DNA of 64,000 nt from NCBI RefSeq assembly GCF_035581345.1, contig NZ_CP141608.1, positions 2,014,501 through 2,078,500 of the forward strand. Direction: 5' to 3'. This document shows positions 19,867 to 32,398 of this stretch, piece by piece. Position numbers and translations under genes: made by a program. The stretch's first letter is position 1. Each line of letters starts with the position of its first letter. The notes beneath the pieces are model-generated. The model was not told the origin of the DNA, searched no databases, and saw nothing but the letters and a program-made list of their open reading frames with translations. Source of the DNA: Pseudomonas sp. JQ170C. Its GTDB lineage: Bacteria > Pseudomonadota > Gammaproteobacteria > Pseudomonadales > Pseudomonadaceae.

Positions 19867-21231
19867 TTATGCGCCGACGACGATTGGCTTCGCCAGGTCC
19901 GGGCGCAGGGCAGTGGCTGCAGGAGCAGTCGCAATGCCGGCCTCGAACTCGGGGCGGAAGTACTTGATCGCGCTACCCAGCGGCTCCACAGCACCTGGTG
20001 CGTGTGCACAGAAGGTCTTGCCTGGGCCGAGGAAACCGACCAGGCCCAGCAGCGTCTCGATGTCGCCTTGCTGGCCCTGGCCTTGCTCGAGGGCGCGCAG
20101 GAGCTTGACGCTCCACGGCAGGCCATCGCGGCACGGGGTGCAGAAGCCGCACGATTCGCGGGCAAAGAACTCTTCCATGTTGCGCAGCAGCGACACCATG
20201 TTGATGCTGTCGTCCACGGCCATGGCCAGGCCAGTACCCATACGGGTGCCGACCTTGGCGATGCCACCGGCGTACATTTGCGCATCCAGGTGTTCAGGCA
20301 GGAGGAAGCCGGTGCCGGCGCCACCTGGCTGCCAGCACTTGAGCTTGAAGCCATCGCGCATGCCGCCGGCGTAGTCCTCGAACAGCTCGCGGGCAGTCAC
20401 GCCAAAGGGCAGTTCCCACAGGCCAGGGTTCTTGACCTTGCCGGAGAAGCCCATCAGCTTGGTGCCGTGGTCTTCGGAACCTTCGCGGGCCAGCGACTTG
20501 TACCAGTCGATGCCGTTGCCGACGATGGCCGGCACGTTGCACAGGGTCTCGACGTTGTTCACGCACGTCGGCTTGCCCCAGACGCCCACGGCGGCAGGGA
20601 AGGGCGGCTTGGAACGAGGATTGGCACGGCGGCCTTCGAGGGAGTTGATCAGTGCGGTTTCTTCACCGCAGATGTAACGACCGGCGCCGGTATGGACGAA
20701 CAGCTCGAAATCGAAGCCGCTGCCCAGGATGTTCTTGCCCAGCAGGCCGGCGGCCTTGGCTTCTTCAACCGCGCGGTTGAGGTTGCGCGCTGCGGTGGTG
20801 TATTCGCCACGCAGGAAGATATAGCCGCGGTATGCCTTGAGCGCACGGGCGCTGATCAGCATGCCTTCGATCAGCAGATGGGGCTGTTGCTCCATCAGCA
20901 TGCGGTCTTTCCAGGTGTTGGGCTCCATTTCGTCCGCGTTGCACAGCAGGTAGCGGATGTTCATGGATTCGTCTTTGGGCATCAGGCCCCATTTGACGCC
21001 GGTGGGGAAGCCCGCACCGCCACGACCCTTGAGGCCGGAATCTTTCACGGTCTGGACGATATCGTCCTGGGACATTTGCGCCAGGGCCTTGCGGGCAGCG
21101 GCGTAGCCGTCCTTGGCCTGGTACTCGTCGAGCCAGATCGGCTCGCCGTCGTCACGCAGGCGCCAGGTCAGCGGATGGGTTTCAGCCGAACGGGCGATAC
21201 GGTTGGCCGGGCCGAAGGAAGTGATGGTCAT
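19867..21231 (-). CDS. nuoF: NADH-quinone oxidoreductase subunit F (NADH/FMN)
   Basis: The 454-residue product is the NADH-oxidising subunit. It has the FMN/NADH glycine-rich stretch [20 protein letters not shown] (about residues 68-87), a second Gly-rich segment around [19 protein letters not shown], and the N3 4Fe-4S site [12 protein letters not shown] with the distal Cys in KTFCAHAP. The length matches the family. Its ATG overlaps the nuoE stop (ATGA). Confidence 0.97.
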   Translation of the reverse strand: MTITSFGPANRIARSAETHPLTWRLRDDGEPIWLDEYQAKDGYAAARKALAQMSQDDIVQTVKDSGLKGRGGAGFPTGVKWGLMPKDESMNIRYLLCNADEMEPNTWKDRMLMEQQPHLLIEGMLISARALKAYRGYIFLRGEYTTAARNLNRAVEEAKAAGLLGKNILGSGFDFELFVHTGAGRYICGEETALINSLEGRRANPRSKPPFPAAVGVWGKPTCVNNVETLCNVPAIVGNGIDWYKSLAREGSEDHGTKLMGFSGKVKNPGLWELPFGVTARELFEDYAGGMRDGFKLKCWQPGGAGTGFLLPEHLDAQMYAGGIAKVGTRMGTGLAMAVDDSINMVSLLRNMEEFFARESCGFCTPCRDGLPWSVKLLRALEQGQGQQGDIETLLGLVGFLGPGKTFCAHAPGAVEPLGSAIKYFRPEFEAGIATAPAATALRPDLAKPIVVGA

Positions 21232-21725
21232 ACGTAACCCTCCAGCAGTTTGGAAACGCCAGCAGGCTGGACGTCGCCAAAGGTGTCGTCGTCGATCATC
21301 AGCGCCGGTGCCTTGTCGCAGTTACCCAGGCAGCACACAGGCAGCAGGGTGAAGCGACCATCGGCGGTGGTCTGGCCCAGGCCGATACCCAGCTCGCTCT
21401 GGATCTGGCTGACCACGGACTCGTGGCCGCCGATGTAGCAGACCATGCTGTCGCAGACGCGGATGATGTGCCGGCCAACCGGCTGACGGAAGATCTGACT
21501 ATAGAAGGTAGCCACGCCTTCGACGTCGCTGGCAGGAATGCCGAGCACTTCGCCGATGGCGTAGATGGCACCGTCAGGTACCCAGCCACGTTCCTTCTGG
21601 ACGATCTTCAGGGCTTCGATGGACGCCGCGCGCGGGTCCTCGTAGTGATGCATCTCGTGCTCGATGGCCGAGCGCTCGGTTTCGCTCAGGGCGAAACGGT
21701 CGGTTTGGATAAGCGTGCTGTTCAT
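21228..21725 (-). CDS. nuoE: NADH-quinone oxidoreductase subunit E (2Fe-2S)
   Basis: The 165-residue thioredoxin-like protein binds the off-path 2Fe-2S cluster N1a through CDSMVC (about residues 92-97) and CCLGNC (about 132-137). It pairs with NuoF in the dehydrogenase module. It sits directly after nuoCD (2 bp) and overlaps nuoF by 4 bp. Confidence 0.97.
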   Translation of the reverse strand: MNSTLIQTDRFALSETERSAIEHEMHHYEDPRAASIEALKIVQKERGWVPDGAIYAIGEVLGIPASDVEGVATFYSQIFRQPVGRHIIRVCDSMVCYIGGHESVVSQIQSELGIGLGQTTADGRFTLLPVCCLGNCDKAPALMIDDDTFGDVQPAGVSKLLEGYV

Positions 21726-21727
21726 GC

Positions 21728-23527
<1,800 letters not shown>

Positions 23528-23587
23528 TCAACGTAGAGAATGAAGCCAGGCTGCCTGTCGCGCACGCGCAGGCAACAGATAGCTGGA

Positions 23588-24265
23588 TCAGACTTCGTCG
23601 GGGCTGCGCAGGTTGGTGACCTGGATGCGCTGTTCACGGCGTTGCTCTTTCTGCGACGGCATCTCGGCACGGTAAATGCCTTGATCACCGACAACCCAGG
23701 AAAGAGGACGACGCTCCTGGCCAATCGACTCCTGCAACAGCATCAGGCCTTGCAGGAAGGCTTCAGGGCGAGGCGGGCAGCCAGGCACATAGACATCCAC
23801 GGGGAGGAACTTGTCGACCCCCTGAACGACCGAGTAAATGTCGTACATGCCGCCGGAGTTGGCGCACGAACCCATGGAAATGACCCATTTCGGTTCGAGC
23901 ATCTGCTCGTACAGGCGCTGGATGATCGGCGCCATCTTGATGAAGCAGGTGCCGGCGATGACCATGAAGTCGGCCTGACGCGGCGAGGCCCGGATGACTT
24001 CGGCGCCGAAGCGGGCGATGTCGTGGGGCGCCGTGAAGGCCGTGGTCATTTCCACGTAGCAGCAGGAGAGGCCGAAGTTGTACGGCCACAGGGAGTTTTT
24101 ACGCCCCCAATTGACCGCGCCACTGAGTACATCTTCAAGCTTGCCCATGAAGATGTTCTTGTGGACCTGGTCCTCTAGCAGCGAGTCGGAGACGGTTTCC
24201 CGTTCACCGATTGGATACTGCTCGTTAGGCGCATCCGGGTCGATTCTGGTGAGATTGTATTGCAT
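23588..24265 (-). CDS. nuoB: NADH-quinone oxidoreductase subunit B (cluster N2)
   Basis: The 225-residue product contains the N2 4Fe-4S ligands: the tandem Cys pair in LSCCYVEM (about residue 64), Cys in GSCANSGG and Cys in [10 protein letters not shown]2 is the final electron donor to ubiquinone. I chose the ATG at 24265, 8 nt after GAGG; a TTG two codons earlier is too close to the ribosome site. It follows nuoA by 10 bp. Confidence 0.96.
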   Translation of the reverse strand: MQYNLTRIDPDAPNEQYPIGERETVSDSLLEDQVHKNIFMGKLEDVLSGAVNWGRKNSLWPYNFGLSCCYVEMTTAFTAPHDIARFGAEVIRASPRQADFMVIAGTCFIKMAPIIQRLYEQMLEPKWVISMGSCANSGGMYDIYSVVQGVDKFLPVDVYVPGCPPRPEAFLQGLMLLQESIGQERRPLSWVVGDQGIYRAEMPSQKEQRREQRIQVTNLRSPDEV

Positions 24266-24275
24266 TGCCAAAGCC

Positions 24276-24689
24276 TCATTGTTTCAGCTTCGCTTGCCGC
24301 TTACGACGAGCTTCCGGAGCCCAGTCAAGGGCGCCCACTCGGAATAGGTAGACAAGGCCTGCCAACAGAATTGCTATGAAAACGAGAGCTTCGACGAATC
24401 CGGTCCAGCCGCTTTCGCGGACGGACACAGACCATGCAAAGAGAAAGAGGGCTTCGATATCGAAGATCACGAACAGCATCGCGACCAGATAGAATTTGGC
24501 TGACAGGCGCAAGCGGGCGCCGCCAGTGGGCAGCATGCCGGACTCGAAGGGTTCGTTCTTGCTGCGGCCCCAGGCCTTGCTACCGAGCAGGGCGGACAGG
24601 CCGAGCATGAAGGCACAGAGGCCAACGACACCCAAAAGGAAAATGGCAAAGCCCCAGTTGTGGGCGATGAGTCCTGTCGAATCGGGCAT
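24276..24689 (-). CDS. nuoA: NADH-quinone oxidoreductase subunit A
   Basis: The 137-residue product has three transmembrane helices, with the family phrases [20 protein letters not shown] (about residues 46-65) and [11 protein letters not shown] (about 75-85) whose acidic residues face the E-channel. It is the first gene of the 13-gene nuo operon. AAGGAT lies 8-9 nt before the ATG, and a perfect 16-bp palindrome sits just upstream in the leader. Confidence 0.97.
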   Translation of the reverse strand: MPDSTGLIAHNWGFAIFLLGVVGLCAFMLGLSALLGSKAWGRSKNEPFESGMLPTGGARLRLSAKFYLVAMLFVIFDIEALFLFAWSVSVRESGWTGFVEALVFIAILLAGLVYLFRVGALDWAPEARRKRQAKLKQ

Positions 24690-24706
24690 GCTGAAAAATC
24701 CTTATA

Positions 24707-24722
24707 CAGAGACCAGTCTCTG
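24707..24722. promoter_or_regulatory. Perfect 16-bp palindrome in the nuoA leader
   Basis: CAGAGACCAGTCTCTG has 7-bp arms around CA and ends about 17 bp before the nuoA start codon, just upstream of its ribosome site. It could be an operator or an RNA stem controlling translation. Confidence 0.45.
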
Positions 24723-24943
24723 CGGTTTGAAAAGAAGTAGAGCAGTGACGATATGTCGCAGCGGAATCTATCGCGCTGATTTTATGGGTAAACCCGGTGC
24801 AAGTAAAATTTCTGCAGCAAATTTATTCGTAGCATTAAGAACAAAAATCTTTCGTAACAGCCTGCAGGCCACGTGGCGCGGGCATTGCCCCAGGTTTTGT
24901 TAATTATGTTTCTTGCAAAGCGTAATGAACCTGAAACTTCGTA

Positions 24944-24962
24944 ATGATAATTAATATCATTT
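24944..24962. promoter_or_regulatory. Fur-box-like palindrome upstream of nuoA
   Basis: AATGATA-ATTAA-TATCATT is a 19-bp palindrome with perfect 7-bp arms. It resembles the Fur consensus GATAATGATAATCATTATC; read as 7-1-7 it is TGATAAT-T-AATATCA with one mismatch. It lies about 255 bp upstream of nuoA and about 90 bp past the YhhN gene stop. No plus-strand gene follows it. Confidence 0.45.
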
Positions 24963-25048
24963 GTGGGTATAAGATTAGTCCTACTATCGAGGTCAACTAC
25001 AAAGTTGTGCAACATTGCCATCACCTGCAAGTTTCAGGGCTTGCTGTT

Positions 25049-25711
25049 CTAACTGATTTTTTCTCGTACTGCTGCGCTCTGGATCAAGGCTTTTGACGAT
25101 TTCCCGGCAAGCGCCGAGGCGGCGATGGCCCATTGTCCCAGCCAGTAGGCAACGATGATCAGGTAGGGCGCTGCGGAGAACTGGCCGACAAAACGGTCAA
25201 TGCCGATCAGGCTGTCAGAAAACACAAAGGCGACAGCCCCCAGCGCTGCCAATCCGCCACAGGCCAGTGCGCGCCATAGCATGGCGGTGATGGCCAGGGC
25301 GTAGACCGTCACCGGAATCAGCAGCTCGCCCAATCCGTGACTGATCAACACGCCCAGCAATGCCGTGCCGACGATAGTCGAGCCCACCAAGGCCAGGGGT
25401 GCCAGGCGGCGCGTTGCGCCCAGGTAGGCGCGCAGGTAGGCCAGGTGGGCGCAGAGAAACGCCGCAAGGCCGAATACGAACAGATCGCCGGGGGCGGCGA
25501 GAAGGATGTCGCCCAGCAGCGAGAAGCCCAGGCCAATCATGATCCAGTGCCGGTAGCGACCAGGCTCGGCAGCCCCCAACCACACTAGCAGCGCAATCAC
25601 CGGAAGGGGTTTGACGGCAAGGCCCAGCAGCGGCGACTGGGTGGCCAGTGCATATATATAGAGGGCAGCGCCGAGCAGCGCCAGGCCGAGCAGGGTGATG
25701 GGGCGGGGCAT
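25049..25711 (-). CDS. Lysoplasmalogenase-like YhhN family membrane protein
   Basis: The 220-residue product has about eight transmembrane helices in the YhhN/TMEM86 pattern, with the conserved acidic/His-bearing helices (GFSLLGDILLA, about residues 58-68, and FVFSDSLIGIDRF, about 163-175). Animal homologues hydrolyse the vinyl ether of lysoplasmalogen; the bacterial substrate is not certain. The ATG at 25711 follows AAGGA by about 7 nt and gives a proper first helix; the open frame to 25795 has no such support. Confidence 0.8.
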   Translation of the reverse strand: MPRPITLLGLALLGAALYIYALATQSPLLGLAVKPLPVIALLVWLGAAEPGRYRHWIMIGLGFSLLGDILLAAPGDLFVFGLAAFLCAHLAYLRAYLGATRRLAPLALVGSTIVGTALLGVLISHGLGELLIPVTVYALAITAMLWRALACGGLAALGAVAFVFSDSLIGIDRFVGQFSAAPYLIIVAYWLGQWAIAASALAGKSSKALIQSAAVREKIS

Positions 25712-25830
25712 GGCCGATCCTTGGAAATCGTGTGCGCTAAGGATAGCCAATGGAAATTTATAAGAAAGTGCCGAATCGGCCACATCGCCGGGCACTGTAG
25801 GGGCATGCTTATCCTGCGATCAGAAAAGAC

Positions 25831-25864
25831 AAAACCCGGAGCCCCATCACAGGCCCCGGGTTTT
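25831..25864 (-). terminator. Terminator after aceA
   Basis: AAAACCCGG(A)GCC pairs with GGC(C)CCGGGTTTT around CCATCACA, about 36 bp beyond the aceA stop on the minus strand. A-rich sequence on the left gives U-rich RNA on the minus strand, and TTTT follows on the plus strand, so it may work both ways. Confidence 0.8.
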
Positions 25865-25899
25865 GCGTTTCACCCGAATCGGTTACCGCTGATCAGTGA

Positions 25900-27225
25900 T
25901 CAGTGGAACTGCTCTTCTTCGGTCGAGCCGGTCAGTGCGGTTACCGAAGACTTGCCACCCTGGATCACGGTGGTCATGTCGTCGAAGTAGCCGGTGCCGA
26001 CTTCCTGCTGGTGCGCCACGAAGGTGTAGCCTTTCGATGCGTCAGCGAACTCTTGCTCTTGCAGTTTCACGTAGGCGGTCATGTCGTTGCGGGCGTAGTC
26101 GTGCGCCAGGTTGAACATGCCGTGCCACATGTTGTGGATACCGGCCAGGGTGATGAACTGGTGCTTGTAGCCCATGGCCGACAGTTCGCGCTGGAACTTG
26201 GCGATGGTCGCGTCGTCCAGGTTTTTCTTCCAGTTGAAGGAAGGCGAGCAGTTGTAGGACAGGATCTGGTCCGGGTATTCCTTCTTGATTGCTTCGGCGA
26301 AGCGACGAGCTTCTTCGAGGTCCGGCTTGGCGGTTTCGCACCAGATCAGGTCGGCGTACGGCGCGTAGGCCAGGCCACGAGCGATGGCTTGATCCAGGCC
26401 TGCACGTACTTTGTAGAAGCCTTCCTGGGTACGATCGCCGATCACGAACGGCTGGTCGTACGGGTCGCAGTCACTGGTCAGCAGGTCAGCGGCGTTGGCA
26501 TCGGTACGGGCCAGGATGATGGTCGGTACGCCAGCAACGTCGGCAGCCAGGCGGGCGGCGGTCAGCTTCTGTACGGCTTCCTGGGTCGGAACCAGTACCT
26601 TGCCGCCCATGTGGCCGCATTTTTTCACCGAGGCCAGTTGGTCTTCGAAGTGAACGCCGGCGGCGCCTGCTTCGATCATGTTCTTCATCAGTTCGTAGGC
26701 GTTCAGTACGCCGCCGAAACCGGCTTCGGCGTCAGCCACGATCGGTGCGAAGTAGTCGACGTAGCCGTCATCACCTGGGTTCTTGCCGGCTTTCCACTGG
26801 ATCTGGTCGGCACGACGGAACGAGTTGTTGATGCGCTTGACCACGGTTGGAACCGAGTCCACTGGGTACAGCGACTGGTCGGGGTACATGGACTCGGCCG
26901 AGTTGTTGTCGGCAGCCACTTGCCAGCCGGACAGGTAGATAGCCTGGATACCGGCCTTGACCTGTTGTACTGCCTGGCCGCCGGTCAGGGCGCCCATGCA
27001 GTTGACGAAATCTTTTTCTGGGCGGAAGGACGGGTGTGCACCCTGGGTGACCAGCTTCCACAGCTTCTCGGCACCCATGCGGGCCAGGGTGTGCTCAGGC
27101 TGGACCGAGCCACGCAGACGTACGACATCAGCAGCGGTGTAGGTACGGGTCACGCCTTTCCAGCGCGGGTTTTCGGCCCAGTCTTTTTCGAGGGCTGCAA
27201 TTTGCTGTTCGCGTGTCAGTGCCAT
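25900..27225 (-). CDS. aceA: Isocitrate lyase
   Basis: The 441-residue product cleaves isocitrate to succinate and glyoxylate, the first step of the glyoxylate shunt. The catalytic loop KKCGHMGGK (about residues 205-213) is intact, as are the upstream acidic metal-binding segments ([20 protein letters not shown]) and the DQSLYP region. The length fits the E. coli-like class. The ATG at 27225 has GAGG 9 nt upstream; an in-frame extension to 27273 is not needed. It has its own terminator, and the 490-bp gap upstream gives room for regulation by carbon source. Confidence 0.97.
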   Translation of the reverse strand: MALTREQQIAALEKDWAENPRWKGVTRTYTAADVVRLRGSVQPEHTLARMGAEKLWKLVTQGAHPSFRPEKDFVNCMGALTGGQAVQQVKAGIQAIYLSGWQVAADNNSAESMYPDQSLYPVDSVPTVVKRINNSFRRADQIQWKAGKNPGDDGYVDYFAPIVADAEAGFGGVLNAYELMKNMIEAGAAGVHFEDQLASVKKCGHMGGKVLVPTQEAVQKLTAARLAADVAGVPTIILARTDANAADLLTSDCDPYDQPFVIGDRTQEGFYKVRAGLDQAIARGLAYAPYADLIWCETAKPDLEEARRFAEAIKKEYPDQILSYNCSPSFNWKKNLDDATIAKFQRELSAMGYKHQFITLAGIHNMWHGMFNLAHDYARNDMTAYVKLQEQEFADASKGYTFVAHQQEVGTGYFDDMTTVIQGGKSSVTALTGSTEEEQFH

Positions 27226-27716
27226 GGAAATAAACCTCGTCGCATCGGTCTTGGGTAAAAAATTCTCGCTCACACAGCGCAGATCAGAAGCCTGGCGTAA
27301 GTCATGTTCAGCGAAATGTGCGACGGTCGAACGATGGGGCTCGAAGAGGGGAAGTGAGCAGGCGTTGGCGAGGTTTTCGCTGCAGGGTGGCTCGTGGTTG
27401 CCGAACTGCAGTGAACAGTGCTGCCGGGTGCCTTTTGATGCGCTTCCGTCCCTCGGGACAACTTCGTTCCAGTCGCAATCTCGTCAAACTGCCTTGTGGG
27501 CTGTACAGACACGGGCCGACTCAGGTGGGTAGGTTAGAGTGCGGCTCGAAGGCCCTTGCCAGGGCCTCTGATTAGCGGGAGCGGGGCCATCATGCCTCTA
27601 CGGATTGTGGTCGTCAAATGTTTTGTAGTGCTTTTTTATCACCACTACATCTTTCGTCTGATTCGACTCATCAGTCAGTTTCGAGGTCTTTGGTCGAGGC
27701 CTTGATTTACCTGGCT
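27226..27716. other. Long intergenic region upstream of aceA
   Basis: These 491 bp hold no gene I can support. They must include the aceA promoter. A perfect GGCCCT-TGCC-AGGGCC stem (27551-27566) and a TGTAGTG...CACTACA stem (27631-27656) are visible, the latter with an AT-rich loop; neither has a clear U-tail. A short minus-strand frame (27270-27512) has atypical composition and no good ribosome site. Confidence 0.5.
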
Positions 27717-28451
27717 TCAGTCCATTGCGTCGACTTTTACCCGCAAAGTCATGTTTTCACCGCGCTGGGTACTGTAACTGAGGGTTGAAGCGCCGCGATC
27801 GGCCTGGCTCTGCTGATTGACACCTGCCAAGGTGATCCACTCACCCAGCTTGCCGGTGACGGTTGTGTCGGTACTTTGTACTTTCACTACATCGGGACGT
27901 TCCAGGCTCATCCGGTCATTGTTGGTGCTGATGCTCAAGTGAACGGTCTCTCCGGTGACGCTGGCGGTGACGTAGAAGCCCTGGGTGACGTTGCGGTACT
28001 GGGTATCGCTTTGAATACGTCCGTAGCCATCCGTGCTGGTGCTGGTGATCGGAATGCTCTGCCCGACCTGGATCAAGGCAGGGCTGCCCTCACTGGCCTG
28101 TACCTGCTGCATGCCGCCTTCGCGGTTGGCGGTGCCATAGTGGATGATGCGAGCGTTGCCGCGGTTGTCCTGGAAGTTGCTGTCGTTGTTGTCGACGCTG
28201 ATCAGCAGGCGGCGTGGGGCGGTATCCAGTTGCACGAGCAGGGTGCGCAGATCGTCGATCTGTTCGGGGCTGGCGTTGACGATCAGTTTGTTTTCAAAGG
28301 CGCTGACCGTACCGCTTTTACCGAGGAAGGATTGCGCGGCGGGGAGCAGTTCGGCGCTGGTGCGATGGTTCAGCGGCAGGACTTCGGTGGCGGCCAGCGT
28401 ACTGAGGCTGAACGTCAGAAGCACAGAGGCAAGAAGAGGGCGTAGCGGCAT
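27717..28451 (-). CDS. Secretin N-domain-like periplasmic protein
   Basis: The 244-residue product starts with a signal peptide (LLASVLLTFSLSTLAATE). The next segment (about residues 20-90: VLPLNHRTSAELLPAAQSFL, then LIVNASPEQIDDLRTLLVQL) is the N1/NolW-like fold of type II and III secretins. The C-terminal part has beta strands that resemble the start of a secretin core (ALIQVGQSIPI, about 120-130) but no pore-forming end, so it cannot make a secretin channel alone. No secretion genes are near. The ATG at 28451 is 9 nt after GGAG; an ATG two codons upstream is possible. A REP pair lies just upstream. Confidence 0.75.
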   Translation of the reverse strand: MPLRPLLASVLLTFSLSTLAATEVLPLNHRTSAELLPAAQSFLGKSGTVSAFENKLIVNASPEQIDDLRTLLVQLDTAPRRLLISVDNNDSNFQDNRGNARIIHYGTANREGGMQQVQASEGSPALIQVGQSIPITSTSTDGYGRIQSDTQYRNVTQGFYVTASVTGETVHLSISTNNDRMSLERPDVVKVQSTDTTVTGKLGEWITLAGVNQQSQADRGASTLSYSTQRGENMTLRVKVDAMD

Positions 28452-28513
28452 GTCCATTATCTCCGCAGGTGGAGTGGACATGATGGCAAATTTGCTGTGG
28501 TTTTGCTGATCTG

Positions 28514-28568
28514 ATCGCGGGGCAAGCCCACTCCCACAGGCATTGTGGGAGCGGGCTTGCCCCGCGAT
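28514..28568. repeat. REP pair (BIME)
   Basis: ATCGCGGGGCAAGCCCACTC (28514-28533, continuing to 28538) and its inverted partner (28544-28568) lie only 5 bp apart, between the GNAT gene and the secretin-N-like gene. The core matches the other REP units in this window, with one change (CCCA for CCCG) in the left arm. Confidence 0.88.
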
Positions 28569-28575
28569 TGTGCGC

Positions 28576-29010
28576 TTATACCAGCTCGCGCGACTCGCGA
28601 ACCATGTCCACGTGCGGAATGCCTGCTTCGAGGAACTCCTCGCTGACCACCTTGAACCCGAGGCGCTCATAGAACGGCGTGGCATGTACCTGGGCGCTGA
28701 GCATCTGCTGCTTGAGGTCGCGGTTCTGGGCTTCGACGATCACTGCTTGCATCAGTGCGTCGCCAACCTTCAGGCCGCGCCAGTCCTTGAGGACCGATAC
28801 CCGGCCGATCTGACCGTCGGCCAGCAGGCGGGCGGTGCCGATGGGGTAGTCGCCTTCAAGGGCCAGGAAGTGCACGGCGGTGTTGTCGTCGGCATCCCAT
28901 TCCAGCTCAGGGGGTACGCATTGTTCGGCAATGAACACGGCTTCACGAATGCGGCGGATATCAGCGTTGTCTTTGTGCCAATCGGCGAGGCGAACCCGAA
29001 TCTTATTCAT
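28576..29010 (-). CDS. GNAT family N-acetyltransferase
   Basis: The 144-residue product has the GNAT fold, with acetyl-CoA-binding motif A (VSVLKDWRGLKVGDALM, about residues 72-88) and an upstream strand with FLALEGDYPIGTARL. The substrate is not known. The ATG at 29010 overlaps the stop of roxA, so the two are translationally coupled. A TTG two codons upstream is in frame but less likely. It is followed by a REP pair. Confidence 0.85.
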   Translation of the reverse strand: MNKIRVRLADWHKDNADIRRIREAVFIAEQCVPPELEWDADDNTAVHFLALEGDYPIGTARLLADGQIGRVSVLKDWRGLKVGDALMQAVIVEAQNRDLKQQMLSAQVHATPFYERLGFKVVSEEFLEAGIPHVDMVRESRELV

Positions 29011-30169
29011 TGGCAAATCCCAGGCTTCCTTGTTTGACCAGTTCGCAGATCAAGGTAATGCCTTGATCGTTTTCAAGCCACTGCTCAAGGTTTTCGATGT
29101 GCAACGCATCGGCGGCGCAGATCAGCTTGAGCAGTTCGCGCAGGTCGCCCGGCAGCAGGCGGCTCTGGCCGCTTGCGAACAGTAGCAGATTGTCATCAAC
29201 TTCCGACCAGGCCAAGCGTGCGCTCGGGTTGCGGATCAGGATTGCGCCCTCGGCCAGGCTCTCGATCAAGTCGACTTCATCCAGCGGTTCGCCACTGACC
29301 AGTTCCGGGTAGCGCGGCTCTGTCATGAACTGGCCGAACCAGGTCAGCAGCAGGCGCTCATCACCCATGTGCTCGGTCAGCAGCTTCTTCAGGCGATCGA
29401 GCGTGTCGTGCTGGATCTGGTGCGGGTCGCTGACCGGCTGGGCGTCGGCGTCGGTGTAGCGCTCTTCATCCGGCAGGAACTGGCTGAGGAAGTCGGTGAA
29501 GTGGGTCAGCACTTCAGCGGCGCCCGGGGCGCGGAAGCCTACCGAGTAGGTCAGGCAGTCGTCTTCGGCAACGCCGAAGTGGGCCAGGCGTGGCGGCAGG
29601 TAGAGCATGTCGCCGGGTTCCAGGGTCCACTCGTCGCTCTGCTCGAATTCAGCCAGGATGCGCAGATCGGCGTGCTCCAGCAGTGGGCTGTCGCTGTCGC
29701 ACATCTGGCCGATTTTCCAGTTGCGCTTGCCTTGGCCCTGCAGCAGGAACACGTCGTAGTTGTCGAAGTGCGGACCCACGCTGCCACCTGGGGCGGCGAA
29801 GCTGATCATCACGTCGTCGATACGCCAGCTCGGCAGGAAGCGGAAGTGCTCCAGCAGTTCGTGGACCTCGGGTACGAACTGGTCGACGGCCTGCACCAGC
29901 AGGGTCCAGTCGCGCTCGGGCAAGGTGCTGAAGGTGTCTTCCTCGAACGGGCCGCGACGCAGCTCCCAAGGACGCTCGCCGTGTTCAATGACCAGGCGCG
30001 ATTCGACTTCTTCTTCCAGGGCCAGGCCGGCCAGTTCGTCGGCGTCGATCGGGCTTTCAAAGTCCGGGAAGGCCTGGCGCACCAGCAGAGGTTTCTTCTG
30101 CCAGTAGTCGCGCATGAATTCACGGGCTGTGAGGCCGCCCAACAGCTGCAGTGGAGTATCAGGATTCAT
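29003..30169 (-). CDS. roxA: Ribosomal protein L16 3-hydroxylase (cupin/JmjC, YcfD family)
   Basis: The 388-residue product is a cupin-type 2-oxoglutarate/Fe(II) oxygenase. The iron ligands are visible in VGPHFDNYDVFLLQGQGKR (about residues 130-148; HxD), and the distal His lies in LPPRLAHFGVAEDD (about 190-203). E. coli YcfD hydroxylates Arg81 of ribosomal protein L16. The length and the start MNPDTPLQLLGGLTAREF fit the family, as does the C-terminal winged-helix part. It overlaps the GNAT gene downstream and is preceded by the purB terminator. Confidence 0.9.
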   Translation of the reverse strand: MNPDTPLQLLGGLTAREFMRDYWQKKPLLVRQAFPDFESPIDADELAGLALEEEVESRLVIEHGERPWELRRGPFEEDTFSTLPERDWTLLVQAVDQFVPEVHELLEHFRFLPSWRIDDVMISFAAPGGSVGPHFDNYDVFLLQGQGKRNWKIGQMCDSDSPLLEHADLRILAEFEQSDEWTLEPGDMLYLPPRLAHFGVAEDDCLTYSVGFRAPGAAEVLTHFTDFLSQFLPDEERYTDADAQPVSDPHQIQHDTLDRLKKLLTEHMGDERLLLTWFGQFMTEPRYPELVSGEPLDEVDLIESLAEGAILIRNPSARLAWSEVDDNLLLFASGQSRLLPGDLRELLKLICAADALHIENLEQWLENDQGITLICELVKQGSLGFANE

Positions 30170-30210
30170 GTGTAACCTATTGAAAAAAAGTAATTTTCTT
30201 TCGGTAATAA

Positions 30211-30235
30211 AAACGCCCGGCTGAGCCGGGCGTTT
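30211..30235 (-). terminator. Terminator of purB
   Basis: AAACGCCCGGC and GCCGGGCGTTT form a perfect 11-bp stem around TGA, 17 bp after the purB stop. On the minus strand it is followed by UUUUUAUUA. Confidence 0.9.
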
Positions 30236-30251
30236 ACGCGCAGGGCGTAGA

Positions 30252-31765
<1,514 letters not shown>

Positions 31766-31777
31766 GCCGCGTTGCGG

Positions 31778-32398
31778 TTAGCCGCGCAACATCGGATACA
31801 GTTCTTTGAGCAGTTTGCGCCGGCTGATCACCAACTGCCAGCGGTGTCCACCCAGCTGGCGCCACAGGCGTGCGGCGCGAATGCCTGCCAGGAGCAGGGC
31901 ACGAATCTTCGAGGCATTGCTCGGCTGTTGCAGGTGGCGCATGTCGCCGTGCACCTGGATGCGCTGGCGCAGGGTGCTCAGGGTGTCCTGGTACAGGGCG
32001 CCGCTGGAGGCAATGACGTTCTCGTGCACCAGGCCGAAATGCTCGGCCTGGGACTGGATCTGCGGCAGGCGGTTGCCAATGACGTCGAGCATGTCGCCAC
32101 GCTTGGCCAGCTGGCGTTCAAGGCCCAGCATCGACAGTGCGTAACGCAGTGGCTCGCGCTGCAGGCTGCCCGGGTCGCGCTCAAGGGCGCTGGCCAGGGC
32201 GCGGTAGCCGTCGCGCAGGTTCAGGTCGTCGCCGCCGAACACTTCCAGGGTGTTTTGTGGGTCGCGTACCAGCAGGCTGCCGAGCATGCAGCCCAGGTTG
32301 GCTTCGCTGGCCTGCCCGGTGCGGGCGATGCGGTCGACCAGCACGGCGGCCTGGAACACCCCGCCCAGGGCGATCAATTGCTCTTGAGTCGAGCTCAT
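31778..32398 (-). CDS. hflD: High frequency lysogenization protein HflD homologue
   Basis: The 206-residue all-helical protein fits the HflD family (DUF489) in length and in phrases such as [20 protein letters not shown] (about residues 7-26) and [17 protein letters not shown] near the C-terminus. HflD in E. coli binds phage lambda CII at the membrane; its housekeeping role is unclear. It always follows mnmA, and here its ATG overlaps the mnmA stop by one base (TGATG). A longer in-frame opening to 32731 lies inside mnmA and is not real. Confidence 0.93.
   Translation of the reverse strand: MSSTQEQLIALGGVFQAAVLVDRIARTGQASEANLGCMLGSLLVRDPQNTLEVFGGDDLNLRDGYRALASALERDPGSLQREPLRYALSMLGLERQLAKRGDMLDVIGNRLPQIQSQAEHFGLVHENVIASSGALYQDTLSTLRQRIQVHGDMRHLQQPSNASKIRALLLAGIRAARLWRQLGGHRWQLVISRRKLLKELYPMLRG

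Larger units (their letters stand above)
24690..25048. promoter_or_regulatory. AT-rich leader and control region upstream of nuoA
   Basis: These 359 bp hold no convincing gene but are clearly AT-richer than their neighbours, as for a strong promoter region. They contain a 16-bp palindrome (24707-24722) and a Fur-box-like palindrome (24944-24962). A short minus-strand open frame (24782-25030) covers part of it, but its composition does not look protein-coding. The nuo promoter must lie here; I cannot place its start site with confidence. Confidence 0.6.

Noticed and set aside
24782..25030. An 82-codon minus-strand frame upstream of nuoA
   Set aside because: AT-rich, no ribosome site, no recognisable fold; it overlaps likely control sequences.
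27270..27512. An 80-codon minus-strand frame upstream of aceA
   Set aside because: Ser/Thr/Pro-rich low-complexity product with no ribosome site.
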